NCBI GenBank assembly: GCA_021646465.1
Contig: SOET01000006.1
Coordinates: 62,001 to 126,000 of the forward strand
Reading direction: 5' to 3'
From: Candidatus Kuenenia hertensis
GTDB taxonomy: Bacteria > Planctomycetota > Brocadiia > Brocadiales > Brocadiaceae
Length of the DNA stretch: 64,000 bases
Shown here one piece after another: positions 16,701 to 27,327 of the stretch; within the stretch, counting starts at the first letter, position 1, and each line of letters starts with the position of its first letter. Under the pieces are notes generated by a model that made no database searches, was not told the DNA's origin, and saw only the letters and a program-made list of their open reading frames with translations. A program made the position numbers and the translations under genes.

Positions 16701-18374
16701 CTGGTGCGACAAATCGATAACAAAGCTACTAGTATTATAGCCAACAACATTCAGCCTGTCTCCCCGGGAGCTCGTTGTCGTCCCATCCCATGTGCTATAA
16801 GCAACCGATTCCCTTGAGGTAGTACTTGAATTCAAATTACCATCTACAACAGTTATAGCGAAGAAATCGTTGATATCAACAGAAGTCTTATCAACCGCTA
16901 CCGATCCGGTTTCTCCCGTTGCGCCAAACGCGGTAGAACTGGTAACAGTGCCAGCCCCACCAGTGTCCGAGGTTAACGCATCCAGGTAGGAAACCTTAAC
17001 CGAGTCCCCACTCCTGGCGCCAGCAACGTAAAAGGTATCCAACTGAACAGACGTTGAACCAGCGCCACCAGTAGCAATCGCACTATCACTTACGGCTGTA
17101 GCAGCATTGTTAAAACCAGATATCGCAACCAGACAATAATCGTTTCCATCAATCAATTTCACATATCCAAGCGAGCTTGGCGAGGATGCACCACTGCCGT
17201 AAATCGATATAACTGATGAAGATACACTTCCGGCAGCAATCCTGGACTCGGTTAAAGACGACAACTCATACCCAGTCGTCGACCATGTGCTGCTTCCATA
17301 CTGCAATGTCCACGTACCGGAAGAACCATTACCAACGAGCGCCAATGTTCCGGAGCTTGTGGCCTCGACAATCTTAAATGTCACCGAAGCACTACCATCC
17401 GTCAAGGTAATATCATCACCAGCATATTCCGTCCCTGTGCCATATAACAGATTTCCCCTTCCAGCGGTTGAGGACGAGCCATATATCTTACCGGTAGCGA
17501 CAAACGAACCGGTATTCTTCCCTGTTTCCACGAGGAGAATATTACTTGCGACAGCCCCTGACAAGGCATCGCCAGTTGCGCTGTCCTGGTCAATGATCTC
17601 AACACCCACACGCGAACTTCCCGTCCCGGTCAGCCCGGACGTGAACCCATCCTGCAAACCAATAACCTCTTTCAGATTTGGGTTTAAATTAACATTGGGA
17701 TCCACGATTGTTATTTTAAAATTTGCGGCCAGACTTCCATCCGTTATAGCCTCATCGGAATCAAGGGTAGTGCCCCACGGAGAACCCGTAGTAATTACGA
17801 TGGTTGAGTCATCCGCCCCGACAATACTTACGCTTGCCGTGTCCAGGGTTGCACCGCTATACACCAGGGACAGCGTATCACTGCTGTTCACCTTCAAGAC
17901 GCCATTCGTACCATTTCTTGCGTCACCAGGCGCAGAAGAATCAATACCGCCGGTTACCAGCTTCAACGCCCCGGTGCTGGTCCCTAACGACGGATAATTG
18001 TAGCTTCCAAGAAAATCTTCCACATACCCCGTCGTAGACCCAACGGCAGTGGCATGAAGCAACGACGCCTGCCCACTCTGCGTGGTAAACGCCGTACTCG
18101 ACCCTCCTACAAGCGTATAAGTAGCCGATTCACCTGAAGATGTCGCCTGAATCGTAACATCGATGGTAGTTCCGGTAGCCGTAGAATCTTCTACCATTAT
18201 CCATACGCGATCATAATCATTGTCGCCCAATTGCGGCAAATAATGATTCCTATCAAAACTGCCTGTAGCGGCTTTTGCGCTTGATGCAACGCCCATAACA
18301 AGGGCTAACATCAAAAACAGAAAGCCTGCCAGGCCAAACCAACTTAATTTCACATTTACTTTAGGTCTTTTCAT
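13749..18374 (-). CDS. giant exported surface protein, probable S-layer protein (Kuenenia S-layer type)
   Basis: A 1541-aa secreted protein. The signal peptide (about residues 1-36) has a basic start, MKRPKVNVK, and a hydrophobic stretch ending at AKAATG. Most of the body is Thr/Ser/Gly-rich beta-sandwich repeats that share an ETG(x)nTGSF(x)GT-like motif, for example LVETGKNTGSF, VTETGINSSTF, LVETSVNSGTF, LAETAISSGQF and LTETGSDTGSF. A proline/threonine-rich linker follows, then two carboxypeptidase-regulatory/CnaB-like domains and a lysine-rich C-terminal domain with two cysteines. The ATG at 18374 follows AGGAG; a longer frame upstream has no such site. Candidatus Kuenenia stuttgartiensis is known to have a proteinaceous S-layer, and this gene resembles it in size, composition and start, but I could not compare sequences. 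Confidence 0.8.
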   Translation of the reverse strand: MKRPKVNVKLSWFGLAGFLFLMLALVMGVASSAKAATGSFDRNHYLPQLGDNDYDRVWIMVEDSTATGTTIDVTIQATSSGESATYTLVGGSSTAFTTQSGQASLLHATAVGSTTGYVEDFLGSYNYPSLGTSTGALKLVTGGIDSSAPGDARNGTNGVLKVNSSDTLSLVYSGATLDTASVSIVGADDSTIVITTGSPWGTTLDSDEAITDGSLAANFKITIVDPNVNLNPNLKEVIGLQDGFTSGLTGTGSSRVGVEIIDQDSATGDALSGAVASNILLVETGKNTGSFVATGKIYGSSSTAGRGNLLYGTGTEYAGDDITLTDGSASVTFKIVEATSSGTLALVGNGSSGTWTLQYGSSTWSTTGYELSSLTESRIAAGSVSSSVISIYGSGASSPSSLGYVKLIDGNDYCLVAISGFNNAATAVSDSAIATGGAGSTSVQLDTFYVAGARSGDSVKVSYLDALTSDTGGAGTVTSSTAFGATGETGSVAVDKTSVDINDFFAITVVDGNLNSSTTSRESVAYSTWDGTTTSSRGDRLNVVGYNTSSFVIDLSHQDGSKVGTQSVRISNADSTLVWEISNSFSGTGTYGFGDPLGAAGSSSFKLGTQATSAFPLIALTKGDSSTAESTLTGATTNSFIATADAVSGTAEISPDGTHWIAVPVTETGINSSTFIGTVGFDFVAARVTTSSATTNANTFADFTGTSSITFEGPMTADYLARTIGTGSVVRISDGIYKEFREVAGVSGLTLSVTKMSNTGFYTPWKTWVQVVGNDMDPNRADTVSGTQLFRIGGYMGATYRVRYNDALNSSGDYASGDNLATSASNNITFTTHTGELSVSPSGTAGLTQTVVVTLVDEDLNTSTSGGQSTYVSGDTTLPVSLNEVGLGFPSGTSTGNTSAASSDLAKKNGGAAKVVFASNSSSVTSTDTSAATTSNTTHFKLVETSVNSGTFKGSFKLTSTGSTAQDSSPPQLKVAAGDTVSIYYNDSPSGSNENNLLNLTLVSIVTSAGEGVLSLSKNEAFLNGDSVVVTLEDSDLTGNGTQDVYVTSSSGAGSITVSLAETAISSGQFTGTFQTGAETSSSTTPKTIRSVANGTLTVTYQETSPARDVTAQVSTKNFGAVIDITSDAVGLGGNAIVSLHDPESNTSIGSENIVSAKVTSTTDSTGVTLNLTETGSDTGSFLGTILVSSSSSLQNTRIQAATGDTITAAFTDSPDADGSTSVVTDTATVGEEVIPTPTPAVTPGVTPTATVTPVATGSVAGFVTDEETGLGIEGAVVANLSGLFTGTTDSTGYYQIDGIPEGTYTFTATATGYAPEQVPGVTVIADDTTTLDFALLAAVIPTPGVSPTPIASPTPIPATLVIVVNDTEGNPVEGATVTVDGESGVTDSTGAATFSLAVGEYTVAVSATGYTAETVDVTVTPPVTIQAVTLEEKFCPEPDETEATTASVTPDELDLAKGDSEDVIVLVTDDEGCPASGVKVKRGLTSKNKKKIKVTPSSAETDTSGQATFTIKAKKKKGSANVKFKIKGVTNPKVNVNLTE

Positions 18375-18507
18375 ATCCGTCACATCTCCTTTTACTAAGA
18401 CCAACATGATGTACTTACAAACAAAACATAGCCCATACAAAACAACGTACTATTCTTTAAAAAACCTTAAACTCCCAATCAACTTCGACCCCCTTCCAGA
18501 ATCACAC

Positions 18508-18518
18508 CACCTCCTTTT
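18508..18518 (-). promoter_or_regulatory. stand-alone strong Shine-Dalgarno motif in the S-layer leader
   Basis: On the minus strand AAAAGGAGGTG lies about 135 bases upstream of the S-layer ATG. It is followed by a possible 8-codon frame (GTG ATT CTG GAA ... TGA). It could stabilise the mRNA by binding idle ribosomes or start a leader peptide. Confidence 0.4.
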
Positions 18519-18633
18519 ACAGGAATGCGAATAATGATAAGAGATGGGAAAAACAACAAGCTCGATTTTCTCCATCAGCCTGCATCTTGCATTTGCGACC
18601 TTCCGAGAAAACCTTACTGCCACACTCCTTACA

Positions 18634-18647
18634 CTTTCCCTCCTTTC
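18634..18647 (-). promoter_or_regulatory. second stand-alone Shine-Dalgarno motif (GAAAGGAGGG type)
   Basis: Reads GAAAGGAGGGAAAG on the minus strand, 260 bases upstream of the S-layer ATG. It matches the form of the mRNA-stabilising STAB-SD element known from Bacillus cry3A leaders. It is functional only if transcription starts further upstream, which is not shown. Confidence 0.35.
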
Positions 18648-18698
18648 TTAAATTTACATTTATTGAATACTTAACTATTGATAAGCATTTACAGGATT

Positions 18699-18723
18699 GT
18701 TGGGTTTCGTACCTCAACCCAAC
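18699..18723. repeat. palindrome GTTGGGTT / AACCCAAC, copy 2
   Basis: Identical to 8436-8460 except for one base in the loop. Confidence 0.75.
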
Positions 18724-18738
18724 CTACCAAAAGTATTA

Positions 18739-18795
18739 TCGGGTAGGAAACCCGACCTCGAATCTATGTTTTGTCGGGTAAGAAACCCGACCTAC
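18739..18795. repeat. two tandem TCGGGTA(A/G)GAAACCCGA hairpins
   Basis: Small hairpins at 18739-18755 and 18774-18790, the second followed by CCTAC. They are half-elements of the 70-bp family at 12902 and 13469, here in direct orientation. Confidence 0.7.
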
Positions 18796-18838
18796 ATGAA
18801 CCGGACAATTTTATTCATTTCAACAAACTACAATCATC

Positions 18839-18949
18839 TCACCGCAGAGGGTGCGGAGGACGCGGAGAAAAAATCAAAACATAAGACAACCGAATTATTT
18901 CTCTCTTATTCTCTAATAATCTCTTCGACCTCAGCGTTCTCTGCGGTGA
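18839..18949. repeat. CACCGCAGAG-type inverted repeat, copy 2
   Basis: Begins TCACCGCAGAG, ends CTCTGCGGTGA; the inner parts GACGCGGAG and CTCAGCGTT are also partly complementary. Confidence 0.7.
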
Positions 18950-19363
18950 ATTTATAAGCCTTTCTCCGCAGGAAACACCATAAAGCTAAAGTCCGGTCTC
19001 GCAGAATATAGCACGCAAAGAGATTGCAGTCAACAAAAAAATCAATTTTTTTTAAGTTTTCTCAAAGAGTAAGGTAAGGCATTTTAAAGGGTTAACGAGA
19101 ATAGAGTTGGGGAGTTGGGGGGGGGATAAAGTAATATAGATACTACGTAATTTAAGGCTTTTCATTTTATATAGTTACAAAAACGTTTTTGAAGGTGCCC
19201 GCGAGAATATTTTTCATTTGACTTGGCTTTTTTTTCCTGATAGTATCCTTTTCCGAAAGAAGAGGCATGAAAGCGAAAGGAAAGAAAACCGGGTTTTTGG
19301 CAGGCAACGCCCTGCCCTACATCTCTATATATATTAAATAGTTGAGACAACCATTATTTCATC

Positions 19364-19386
19364 GGCGGGTAAGAAACCCGCCCTAC
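19364..19386. repeat. hairpin GGCGGGTAAGAAACCCGCC-CTAC
   Basis: A compensated variant of the TCGGGTAAGAAACCCGA family (both arms changed so pairing is kept), about 85 bases upstream of dnaA. The covariation suggests that the hairpin structure is selected. Confidence 0.65.
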
Positions 19387-19469
19387 AGTTTTATGGTCGA
19401 AACAATCCCCTCGTCCCTTTTGAATGGGGATTTCGTTAAGTATCCTTTAATTTTGCCATTTTAAAACAT

Positions 19470-20498
19470 ATGGATACACGTTATTCCGCAACAATACATG
19501 GAAAATATACCTTTGAAAACTTTGTGGTGGGATCATGCAACCGCCTTGCCCATGCAGCGGCGGTTTCCGTTGCCGATGCTCCGGGATATGCATATAACCC
19601 TCTTTTTATCCATGGCAGCAGCGGACTGGGGAAAACGCATCTTCTTCACGCCATCAACAATCTCATACTTCAAAAAAGCCATTTAAAAACGATCTATTTA
19701 TCATGTGAACATTTTGTAAACCATTATATATCCACAATACAATCCAACGAATGGGAAGCGTTCCGGAATTTTTATCGAAACGGAGATGTGTTTTTGTTAG
19801 ACGATATTCAGTTTTTTGAGAATTCATGCGGAAGCAGGGAAGAGTTTTTTCATACCTTCAATGCCCTTTATAATGCCAGAAAACAAATAGTTATTACCAG
19901 TGATTCCCCGCCTGAATCTATTGCCTCTCTGGAAGAACGTCTAGTCTCCCGGTTTAAATGGGGACTTGTATGCAGCATTGATGCTCCTTCACGGGAAACA
20001 CGTACTGCAATTATCGAAAAAAAAGCCGCATCATGGAATATAACGCTCTCTCACGAATCTGCCGTATACATTGCGGAAAACATATCGGGTAACGTTCGGG
20101 AGTTGGAAGGGGCTATTGCGCGGCTAAGCAATGAAGCCAAAACAACAAAAAATACCATTTCCTTCGATTTCGTCCGAAAGATCGTCCAGGAAATACTGGG
20201 CAGCAGAAAATCTGTCCGAGTAGAAGAAGTTCTTGAAGCTATTTCCAAAAAGTTTAATGTGAGCATCTCCCAGCTCTTATCGAAACGCCGTACACGTACC
20301 CTTGCGTTACCACGGCAAATAGCCATGCATTTATCAAGAAAGCTAACCAACATGTCCCTGGTTGAAATAGGGGGATATATTGGGGGAAGAGATCATTCAA
20401 CCGTAATCCATGGTGATGAAACGATACTCAAAAAAGCAAAAAAGGACAAAAATCTTTCGTTCATTATACAAAAACTGGAAAATGAATTACTCAAATGA
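19470..20498 (+). CDS. dnaA: replication initiator DnaA lacking N-terminal domains I and II
   Basis: A 342-aa protein that begins directly at domain III (YTFENFVVG at residue 14). The AAA+ core has Walker A GSSGLGKTH at about 49, Walker B VFLLDDIQF and a complete C-terminal DNA-binding domain IV with LPRQIAMHLSRKLTNMSL and GGRDHSTVIHG. Typical DnaA is 440-470 aa; about 100 N-terminal residues (helicase-loading and self-association domain I plus linker) are absent. An in-frame TAA at 19437 with no start codon after it before the ATG rules out a simple mis-annotated start. The ATG has no evident Shine-Dalgarno site. It heads the dnaA-dnaN-dciA-gyrB cluster. Confidence 0.95.
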   Translation: MDTRYSATIHGKYTFENFVVGSCNRLAHAAAVSVADAPGYAYNPLFIHGSSGLGKTHLLHAINNLILQKSHLKTIYLSCEHFVNHYISTIQSNEWEAFRNFYRNGDVFLLDDIQFFENSCGSREEFFHTFNALYNARKQIVITSDSPPESIASLEERLVSRFKWGLVCSIDAPSRETRTAIIEKKAASWNITLSHESAVYIAENISGNVRELEGAIARLSNEAKTTKNTISFDFVRKIVQEILGSRKSVRVEEVLEAISKKFNVSISQLLSKRRTRTLALPRQIAMHLSRKLTNMSLVEIGGYIGGRDHSTVIHGDETILKKAKKDKNLSFIIQKLENELLK

Positions 20499-20535
20499 TA
20501 GTTAAAGATTTTTGTTCAAGCCGTTTAACCGGTTT

Positions 20536-20563
20536 GTAGAGACGCATTGCAATGCGTCTCTAT
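20536..20563. repeat. REP-like palindrome, GTAGAGAC family, between dnaA and dnaN
   Basis: Same core as 13306 (GTAGAGACGCATTG / CAATGCGTCTCTA); the last base is T instead of C. Confidence 0.8.
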
Positions 20564-20617
20564 GGTTTTTTATGAACATTTATTGTCTCCTTTTACATAA
20601 AAATCAGGAATATAACA

Positions 20618-21718
20618 ATGAAAATTTTATCTTCGGGAACCGCCTTACATAAAGGTTTTAGTTTAGCGGCAAGCATTGTACCCTCCTCCGCCATGAAACA
20701 GATTTTGCAAGGGGTAAAGCTGGAAGTAACAAATAACCTTGCCGAATTAACCGCAACAGACCTGGAAGTACTCGTGAAATACCGGCTGCCAACAAAGGCA
20801 TGCGAAGGGGAGGGCGGTATCGTTTTGCCCGCTTCGAGAACCAATAATATCTTTCGGGAATGGTCAGGCAATGAAGAAATTTCCGTATTGGTTGAAGAAG
20901 GCCATTGTACTTTACAATCAAAAGGGGGACAGTTCAAAATATTAGGGGACGACCACCTTCAGTTTCCAAAAATATCCAAAACAGACGTTACCGATTTTGT
21001 AGAAATTGACGGCGAAATACTCGGCAATATGGTAGAGAAAGTTGCGTATGCCGTATCCTCCATAAAAGCGCTCAGTATTTACAGCGGGATCGCAATTAAA
21101 ATATCGGGAGATACTATGATAATGGTAGGTTCTGATATGAACAGGCTGGCAGTAGTAAAACGAAAAATACATAATCCGGGAAATGTTACCATGTCGGGAA
21201 TAGCGGCCGTAAAATGTTTGACCTTTTTGCAGCGGTTTGTATCGGAATGTAAAGGTATATTGAAAGTGGGGATAGGAGAATCGCAGATACATTTTATTGG
21301 AGAAAAAGGCGAAGTAATATCACAGCTTATAGAAGGAAAATATCCAAATTATGAGGACGTAATACCCAAAAATAACGACAAAAAGATTGAAGTGAACCGC
21401 AATGAATTATTATCCATAGTAAGAATGGCGTCATTTGTTACCAACGAAGAATATCGTGTAATCGAATTTTCATTAACACAAGGAAAATTAACCATTTTTT
21501 CGACGGCAGCAAATGTTGGGGAAGCATCATTGGAAATCGATGCACAATATGACGGGCCGGATTATACAAATACTTTTAACCCGGATTATATTTTAGATTT
21601 TCTCAAGGCATCGGATAGCGAAACAATAACCATTGAACTCGGTGAAGTTAACGACGCCGCATTATTCAGAACCGGCCATGAAGAAATAAACGTCATGATG
21701 CCTGTTGACTGGAAGTAG
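20618..21718 (+). CDS. dnaN: DNA polymerase III beta sliding clamp
   Basis: A 366-aa ring-forming processivity factor of standard length, with three clamp repeats of about 120 residues. Typical segments are QILQGVKLEV and ELTATDLEV in domain 1, EGKYPNYEDVIPK in domain 2 and the conserved C-terminal MMPVDWK, close to the usual MPMR/MPL ending. It lies 119 bases after dnaA. Its TAG stop falls inside the GTAGG edge of a palindromic repeat at 21715, so the insertion touches or supplies the stop codon. recF, usually next in this cluster, is absent. Confidence 0.97.
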   Translation: MKILSSGTALHKGFSLAASIVPSSAMKQILQGVKLEVTNNLAELTATDLEVLVKYRLPTKACEGEGGIVLPASRTNNIFREWSGNEEISVLVEEGHCTLQSKGGQFKILGDDHLQFPKISKTDVTDFVEIDGEILGNMVEKVAYAVSSIKALSIYSGIAIKISGDTMIMVGSDMNRLAVVKRKIHNPGNVTMSGIAAVKCLTFLQRFVSECKGILKVGIGESQIHFIGEKGEVISQLIEGKYPNYEDVIPKNNDKKIEVNRNELLSIVRMASFVTNEEYRVIEFSLTQGKLTIFSTAANVGEASLEIDAQYDGPDYTNTFNPDYILDFLKASDSETITIELGEVNDAALFRTGHEEINVMMPVDWK

Positions 21719-21839
21719 GTCGGGTTTCTTGCCCGACAAAAGTAGAAGAAAACCACAGATTACACAGATTACACGGATTAAAGCCTGTCTGTGCGTGACT
21801 GCACGCAGACAGGCAGGTCGGGTAAGAAACCCGACCTAC
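21715..21839. repeat. composite repeat between dnaN and dciA
   Basis: 21715-21737 (GTAGGTCGGG/CCCGAC hairpin) and 21813-21839 (its inverse) bracket an ACAGATTACACAGATTACA direct repeat and a separate hairpin at 21783-21814 (GCCTGTCTG ... CAGACAGGC). It resembles the 70-bp double-hairpin element but with a different, longer core. Confidence 0.7.
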
Positions 21840-21850
21840 ACAAAGATATT

Positions 21851-24653
<2,803 letters not shown>

Positions 24654-24654
<1 letters not shown>

Positions 24655-24681
24655 TAGAGACGCAATATCTTGCGTCTCTAC
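24654..24681. repeat. REP-like palindrome, GTAGAGAC family, abutting the gyrB stop
   Basis: Perfect 12-bp arms GTAGAGACGCAA / TTGCGTCTCTAC around TATC. Its first base is the last base of the gyrB stop codon. It differs by one loop base from the copy inside the RAYT gene at 39325. Confidence 0.85.
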
Positions 24682-24693
24682 AGCGTTACGATT

Positions 24694-26136
24694 ATGACAC
24701 TTGTAGAATCGTTTCTGAAATCGTGCCTGAAACATGCACAAAAAACAGCACTCGTTGATGAAAACGGAACCATTACTTATGAGAACTTACGAAAACGCTC
24801 TTTAGCCCTTGCGTCAAATTTATCCCCACAAAAAACCAGCAATCACATTGGAATTTTACTTCCCAATTCCAAGGAATTTGTAATTGCCTTTTATGGAACA
24901 CTTCTTGTGGGAAAAATCCCTGTTCCTTTGAACTATCTCCTTTCACCCGCACAGCTACTTTATGTCATTCACGATGCAGACATAAATACCGTCTTTACAA
25001 ACAACGTATTCAAATCTTTCTTAACTGATCAATTAGAACATATCCTTTCTGTCGATGAATACTCTGACACTTTTCCCATAGAAGAACAAAATATAAAAAA
25101 AGGCGCCGAAGATGAACTTGCGGCTTTATTATACACTTCCGGCACCAACGCTAATCCGAAGGGAGTAATGTTAACACACAAAAATTTCCTGAGTAATCTT
25201 GAAGGCTGCATCGACGCTTTTCATTTTACAGAAAATGACGTCTTGCTGGGAATTCTCCCTCTTTTTCATACCTATGCACTCACCACTACTTTAATCCTGC
25301 CCATCAGTACCGGAGCAACAATTGTATATCTTGAACGATTTTCAGGACCAAAGGTACTGGATGCAATCGAAAAATATAAAATTACTGCTTTATTCGCAAT
25401 ACCCTCTATGTACAGAGTTTTATTACGAACGGCAATAACCGCCAGGCACAATTTGAGTTCCTTAAAACTTTGCACATCCGGAGGAGAACTCCTGCCAGGA
25501 GACGTCCTGGAATCATTCAACAAAATCTTTCCTGTTCCATTAATAGAAGGTTACGGACTCACCGAATCAACCGCCATCGTTTCAGTCAATCTGCCAAATA
25601 AACGTAAACCCGGAAGCATCGGCCCCCCCTTAAGTAATATCGAAATAAAAATAGTGGATGACAATGGTACACCACAGCCCGTTAACAAAGAAGGTGAAAT
25701 ATGGGTAAAAGGGCCAAATGTAATGAAAGGTTACTACAAATTGCCGAAAGAATCCGCTGAAGCTTTAACGTCTGACAACTGGCTGAAAACCGGGGACTAT
25801 GGCAAACTAGACGAAGATGGGTTTTTATGGATTACCGGCAGGAAAAAAGAATTAATCATTATCAGCGGTGAAAACGTATCGCCTTATGAAATCGAACAGG
25901 TAATCAACTGTCATGAAAAGGTATTTGAAGCAGCTGTGATTGGTGTACCAGATAAAATCCGTGGCGAAGTACCGAAGGCATACATTGTACTCCTCGAGAA
26001 TACCACGTGCAGCGGAGAAGAAATAAAAGAATACTGTATGCAGCGACTGCCTCATTACAAAGTCCCCAAATACTTTACTTTCTTAAAAGAACTCCCACAC
26101 GGCCCCACAGGAAAGATTTTAAAAAGGGCGTTATAG
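24694..26136 (+). CDS. AMP-dependent acyl-CoA synthetase/ligase
   Basis: A 480-aa class I adenylate-forming enzyme that activates a carboxylic acid with ATP and joins it to CoA or a carrier. Motifs are the P-loop LLYTSGTNANPKGVMLTH, YGLTESTA, the TGDYGKLDEDGFLWITGRKKELI hinge region and the catalytic lysine in GPTGKILKR at the C-terminus. It resembles long-chain fatty acid CoA ligases but is compact. The ATG at 24694 is 12 bases after the repeat palindrome; an upstream in-frame TTG lies inside the repeat and is unlikely. The substrate cannot be read from the sequence. In an anammox organism a role in lipid synthesis is conceivable but not shown. Confidence 0.9.
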   Translation: MTLVESFLKSCLKHAQKTALVDENGTITYENLRKRSLALASNLSPQKTSNHIGILLPNSKEFVIAFYGTLLVGKIPVPLNYLLSPAQLLYVIHDADINTVFTNNVFKSFLTDQLEHILSVDEYSDTFPIEEQNIKKGAEDELAALLYTSGTNANPKGVMLTHKNFLSNLEGCIDAFHFTENDVLLGILPLFHTYALTTTLILPISTGATIVYLERFSGPKVLDAIEKYKITALFAIPSMYRVLLRTAITARHNLSSLKLCTSGGELLPGDVLESFNKIFPVPLIEGYGLTESTAIVSVNLPNKRKPGSIGPPLSNIEIKIVDDNGTPQPVNKEGEIWVKGPNVMKGYYKLPKESAEALTSDNWLKTGDYGKLDEDGFLWITGRKKELIIISGENVSPYEIEQVINCHEKVFEAAVIGVPDKIRGEVPKAYIVLLENTTCSGEEIKEYCMQRLPHYKVPKYFTFLKELPHGPTGKILKRAL

Positions 26137-26281
26137 TCAAACAAATCTGGTTTTCGAAACGAGTTATGCTTTACATCCCCACAGGAAAACTTGCAATCTG
26201 TAACGTTTTACAATAGAATATATTTCAGCCATAACAGACATAATCTCCGTCAGTTATGAAATGATACCATATAATTGGCTC

Positions 26282-26309
26282 TTGAATATATATAAAAAAG
26301 CGGTAAAAT
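26282..26309 (+). promoter_or_regulatory. sigma70-like promoter for the UDP-sugar gene operon
   Basis: TTGAAT at 26282-26287, a 16-base spacer and TAAAAT at 26304-26309, about 55 bases upstream of the TTG start at 26364. A small CGGT...ACCG hairpin overlaps the start of transcription. Confidence 0.5.
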
Positions 26310-26363
26310 CCACCGTAAGCATTTTTTAATACTGATATTTAGCCGAATTGAGGAGAATCGTAA

Positions 26364-27311
26364 TTGAGAACATTAATAACAGGGGGCGCAGGATTTATTG
26401 GTTCGCATCTTTGTGATTATTTTATAGAAAAAGGACATGAAGTTATCTGTATTGACAATCTTTTGACGGGCAGCCCTGATAATATTTCCCATTTAACAGG
26501 CAACGACCGTTTCCGGTTTATAAAACATAATGTAAGTGATTACATATATGTAGATGGACGCATCGATAACGTTTTGCATTTTGCTTCTCCCGCCAGCCCG
26601 TTTGATTATTTAAATTATCCAATACAAACATTAAAAGTTGGCTCTCTCGGCACATTAAATAGTCTGGGGCTGGCAAAGGCGAAAGGGGCGCAATTTCTTC
26701 TTGCCTCTACCTCTGAAACATACGGCGATCCGCAGGTTCATCCGCAAAGGGAGGATTATTGGGGACATGTAAATCCGGTCGGACCACGGGGTGTATACGA
26801 TGAGGCGAAACGATTTGCGGAAGCAATGACAATGGCATACCATAGATATCATCAGATGGATACAAAAATAGTCAGAATATTTAATACCTACGGTCCAAGA
26901 ATGCGTATTAAAGATGGGCGTGCACTTCCTAATTTCATGTGCCAGGCAATTAGAGGTGAAGATATCACGGTATTTGGAAACGGTTCCCAGACAAGGAGTT
27001 TTTGCTTTATTTCTGACCTTGCAGAGGGTATTTACAAATTACTTCTTTCAGAAGAGCATGATCCTGTAAATATTGGAAATCCGGAAGAAATAACCATTCT
27101 ACAGTTGGCAGAAATTATACTCTCCATCACTAACAGCAAAAGCAGGATTGTATTTAAGGAACTTCCCGTAGATGATCCGAAGGTACGGCAACCAGACATA
27201 TCCAAGGCAAAGAGCATATTACATTGGGAGCCAAAGGTTTCACGGGAAACAGGACTACAAAAAACACTGAAATATTTCCGGGATGCATTGGATGAAAACA
27301 AACAACATTAG
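26364..27311 (+). CDS. NAD-dependent epimerase/UDP-glucuronate decarboxylase-like protein
   Basis: A 315-aa extended short-chain dehydrogenase acting on nucleotide sugars. The NAD-binding GGAGFIGSH motif begins at residue 7, STSETYGDP holds the catalytic Ser/Thr, and YDEAKR is the YxxxK pair. [20 protein letters not shown] and NTYGPRM fit the UDP-glucuronate decarboxylase (UDP-xylose synthase) group. The start is TTG, supported by GAGGAG eight bases upstream and by the position of the NAD motif. It is first in an operon with a flavoprotein, a phosphohexomutase and an STN-HEAT protein, suggesting supply of activated sugars for surface polysaccharide. Confidence 0.9.
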   Translation: MRTLITGGAGFIGSHLCDYFIEKGHEVICIDNLLTGSPDNISHLTGNDRFRFIKHNVSDYIYVDGRIDNVLHFASPASPFDYLNYPIQTLKVGSLGTLNSLGLAKAKGAQFLLASTSETYGDPQVHPQREDYWGHVNPVGPRGVYDEAKRFAEAMTMAYHRYHQMDTKIVRIFNTYGPRMRIKDGRALPNFMCQAIRGEDITVFGNGSQTRSFCFISDLAEGIYKLLLSEEHDPVNIGNPEEITILQLAEIILSITNSKSRIVFKELPVDDPKVRQPDISKAKSILHWEPKVSRETGLQKTLKYFRDALDENKQH

Positions 27312-27327
27312 CCCATGAGGTGTTTTT

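Larger units (their letters stand above)
18375..19469. other. 1.1-kb divergent region between the S-layer-like gene and dnaA
   Basis: Carries the S-layer leader (two strong Shine-Dalgarno-like motifs on the minus strand), repeats at 18699-18723, 18739-18795, 18839-18949 and 19364-19386, and a G-rich stretch around 19107-19125 that ends in nine G. I looked for DnaA boxes (TTATNCACA in either direction) and found no cluster. No gene is convincing. Confidence 0.6.

Noticed and set aside
18517-18717. 66-aa minus-strand frame with a CKECGS...CK pattern upstream of the S-layer gene
   Set aside because: It overlaps a repeat at its start and the cysteines are probably chance; the strong Shine-Dalgarno motif inside it is not placed at its start codon.
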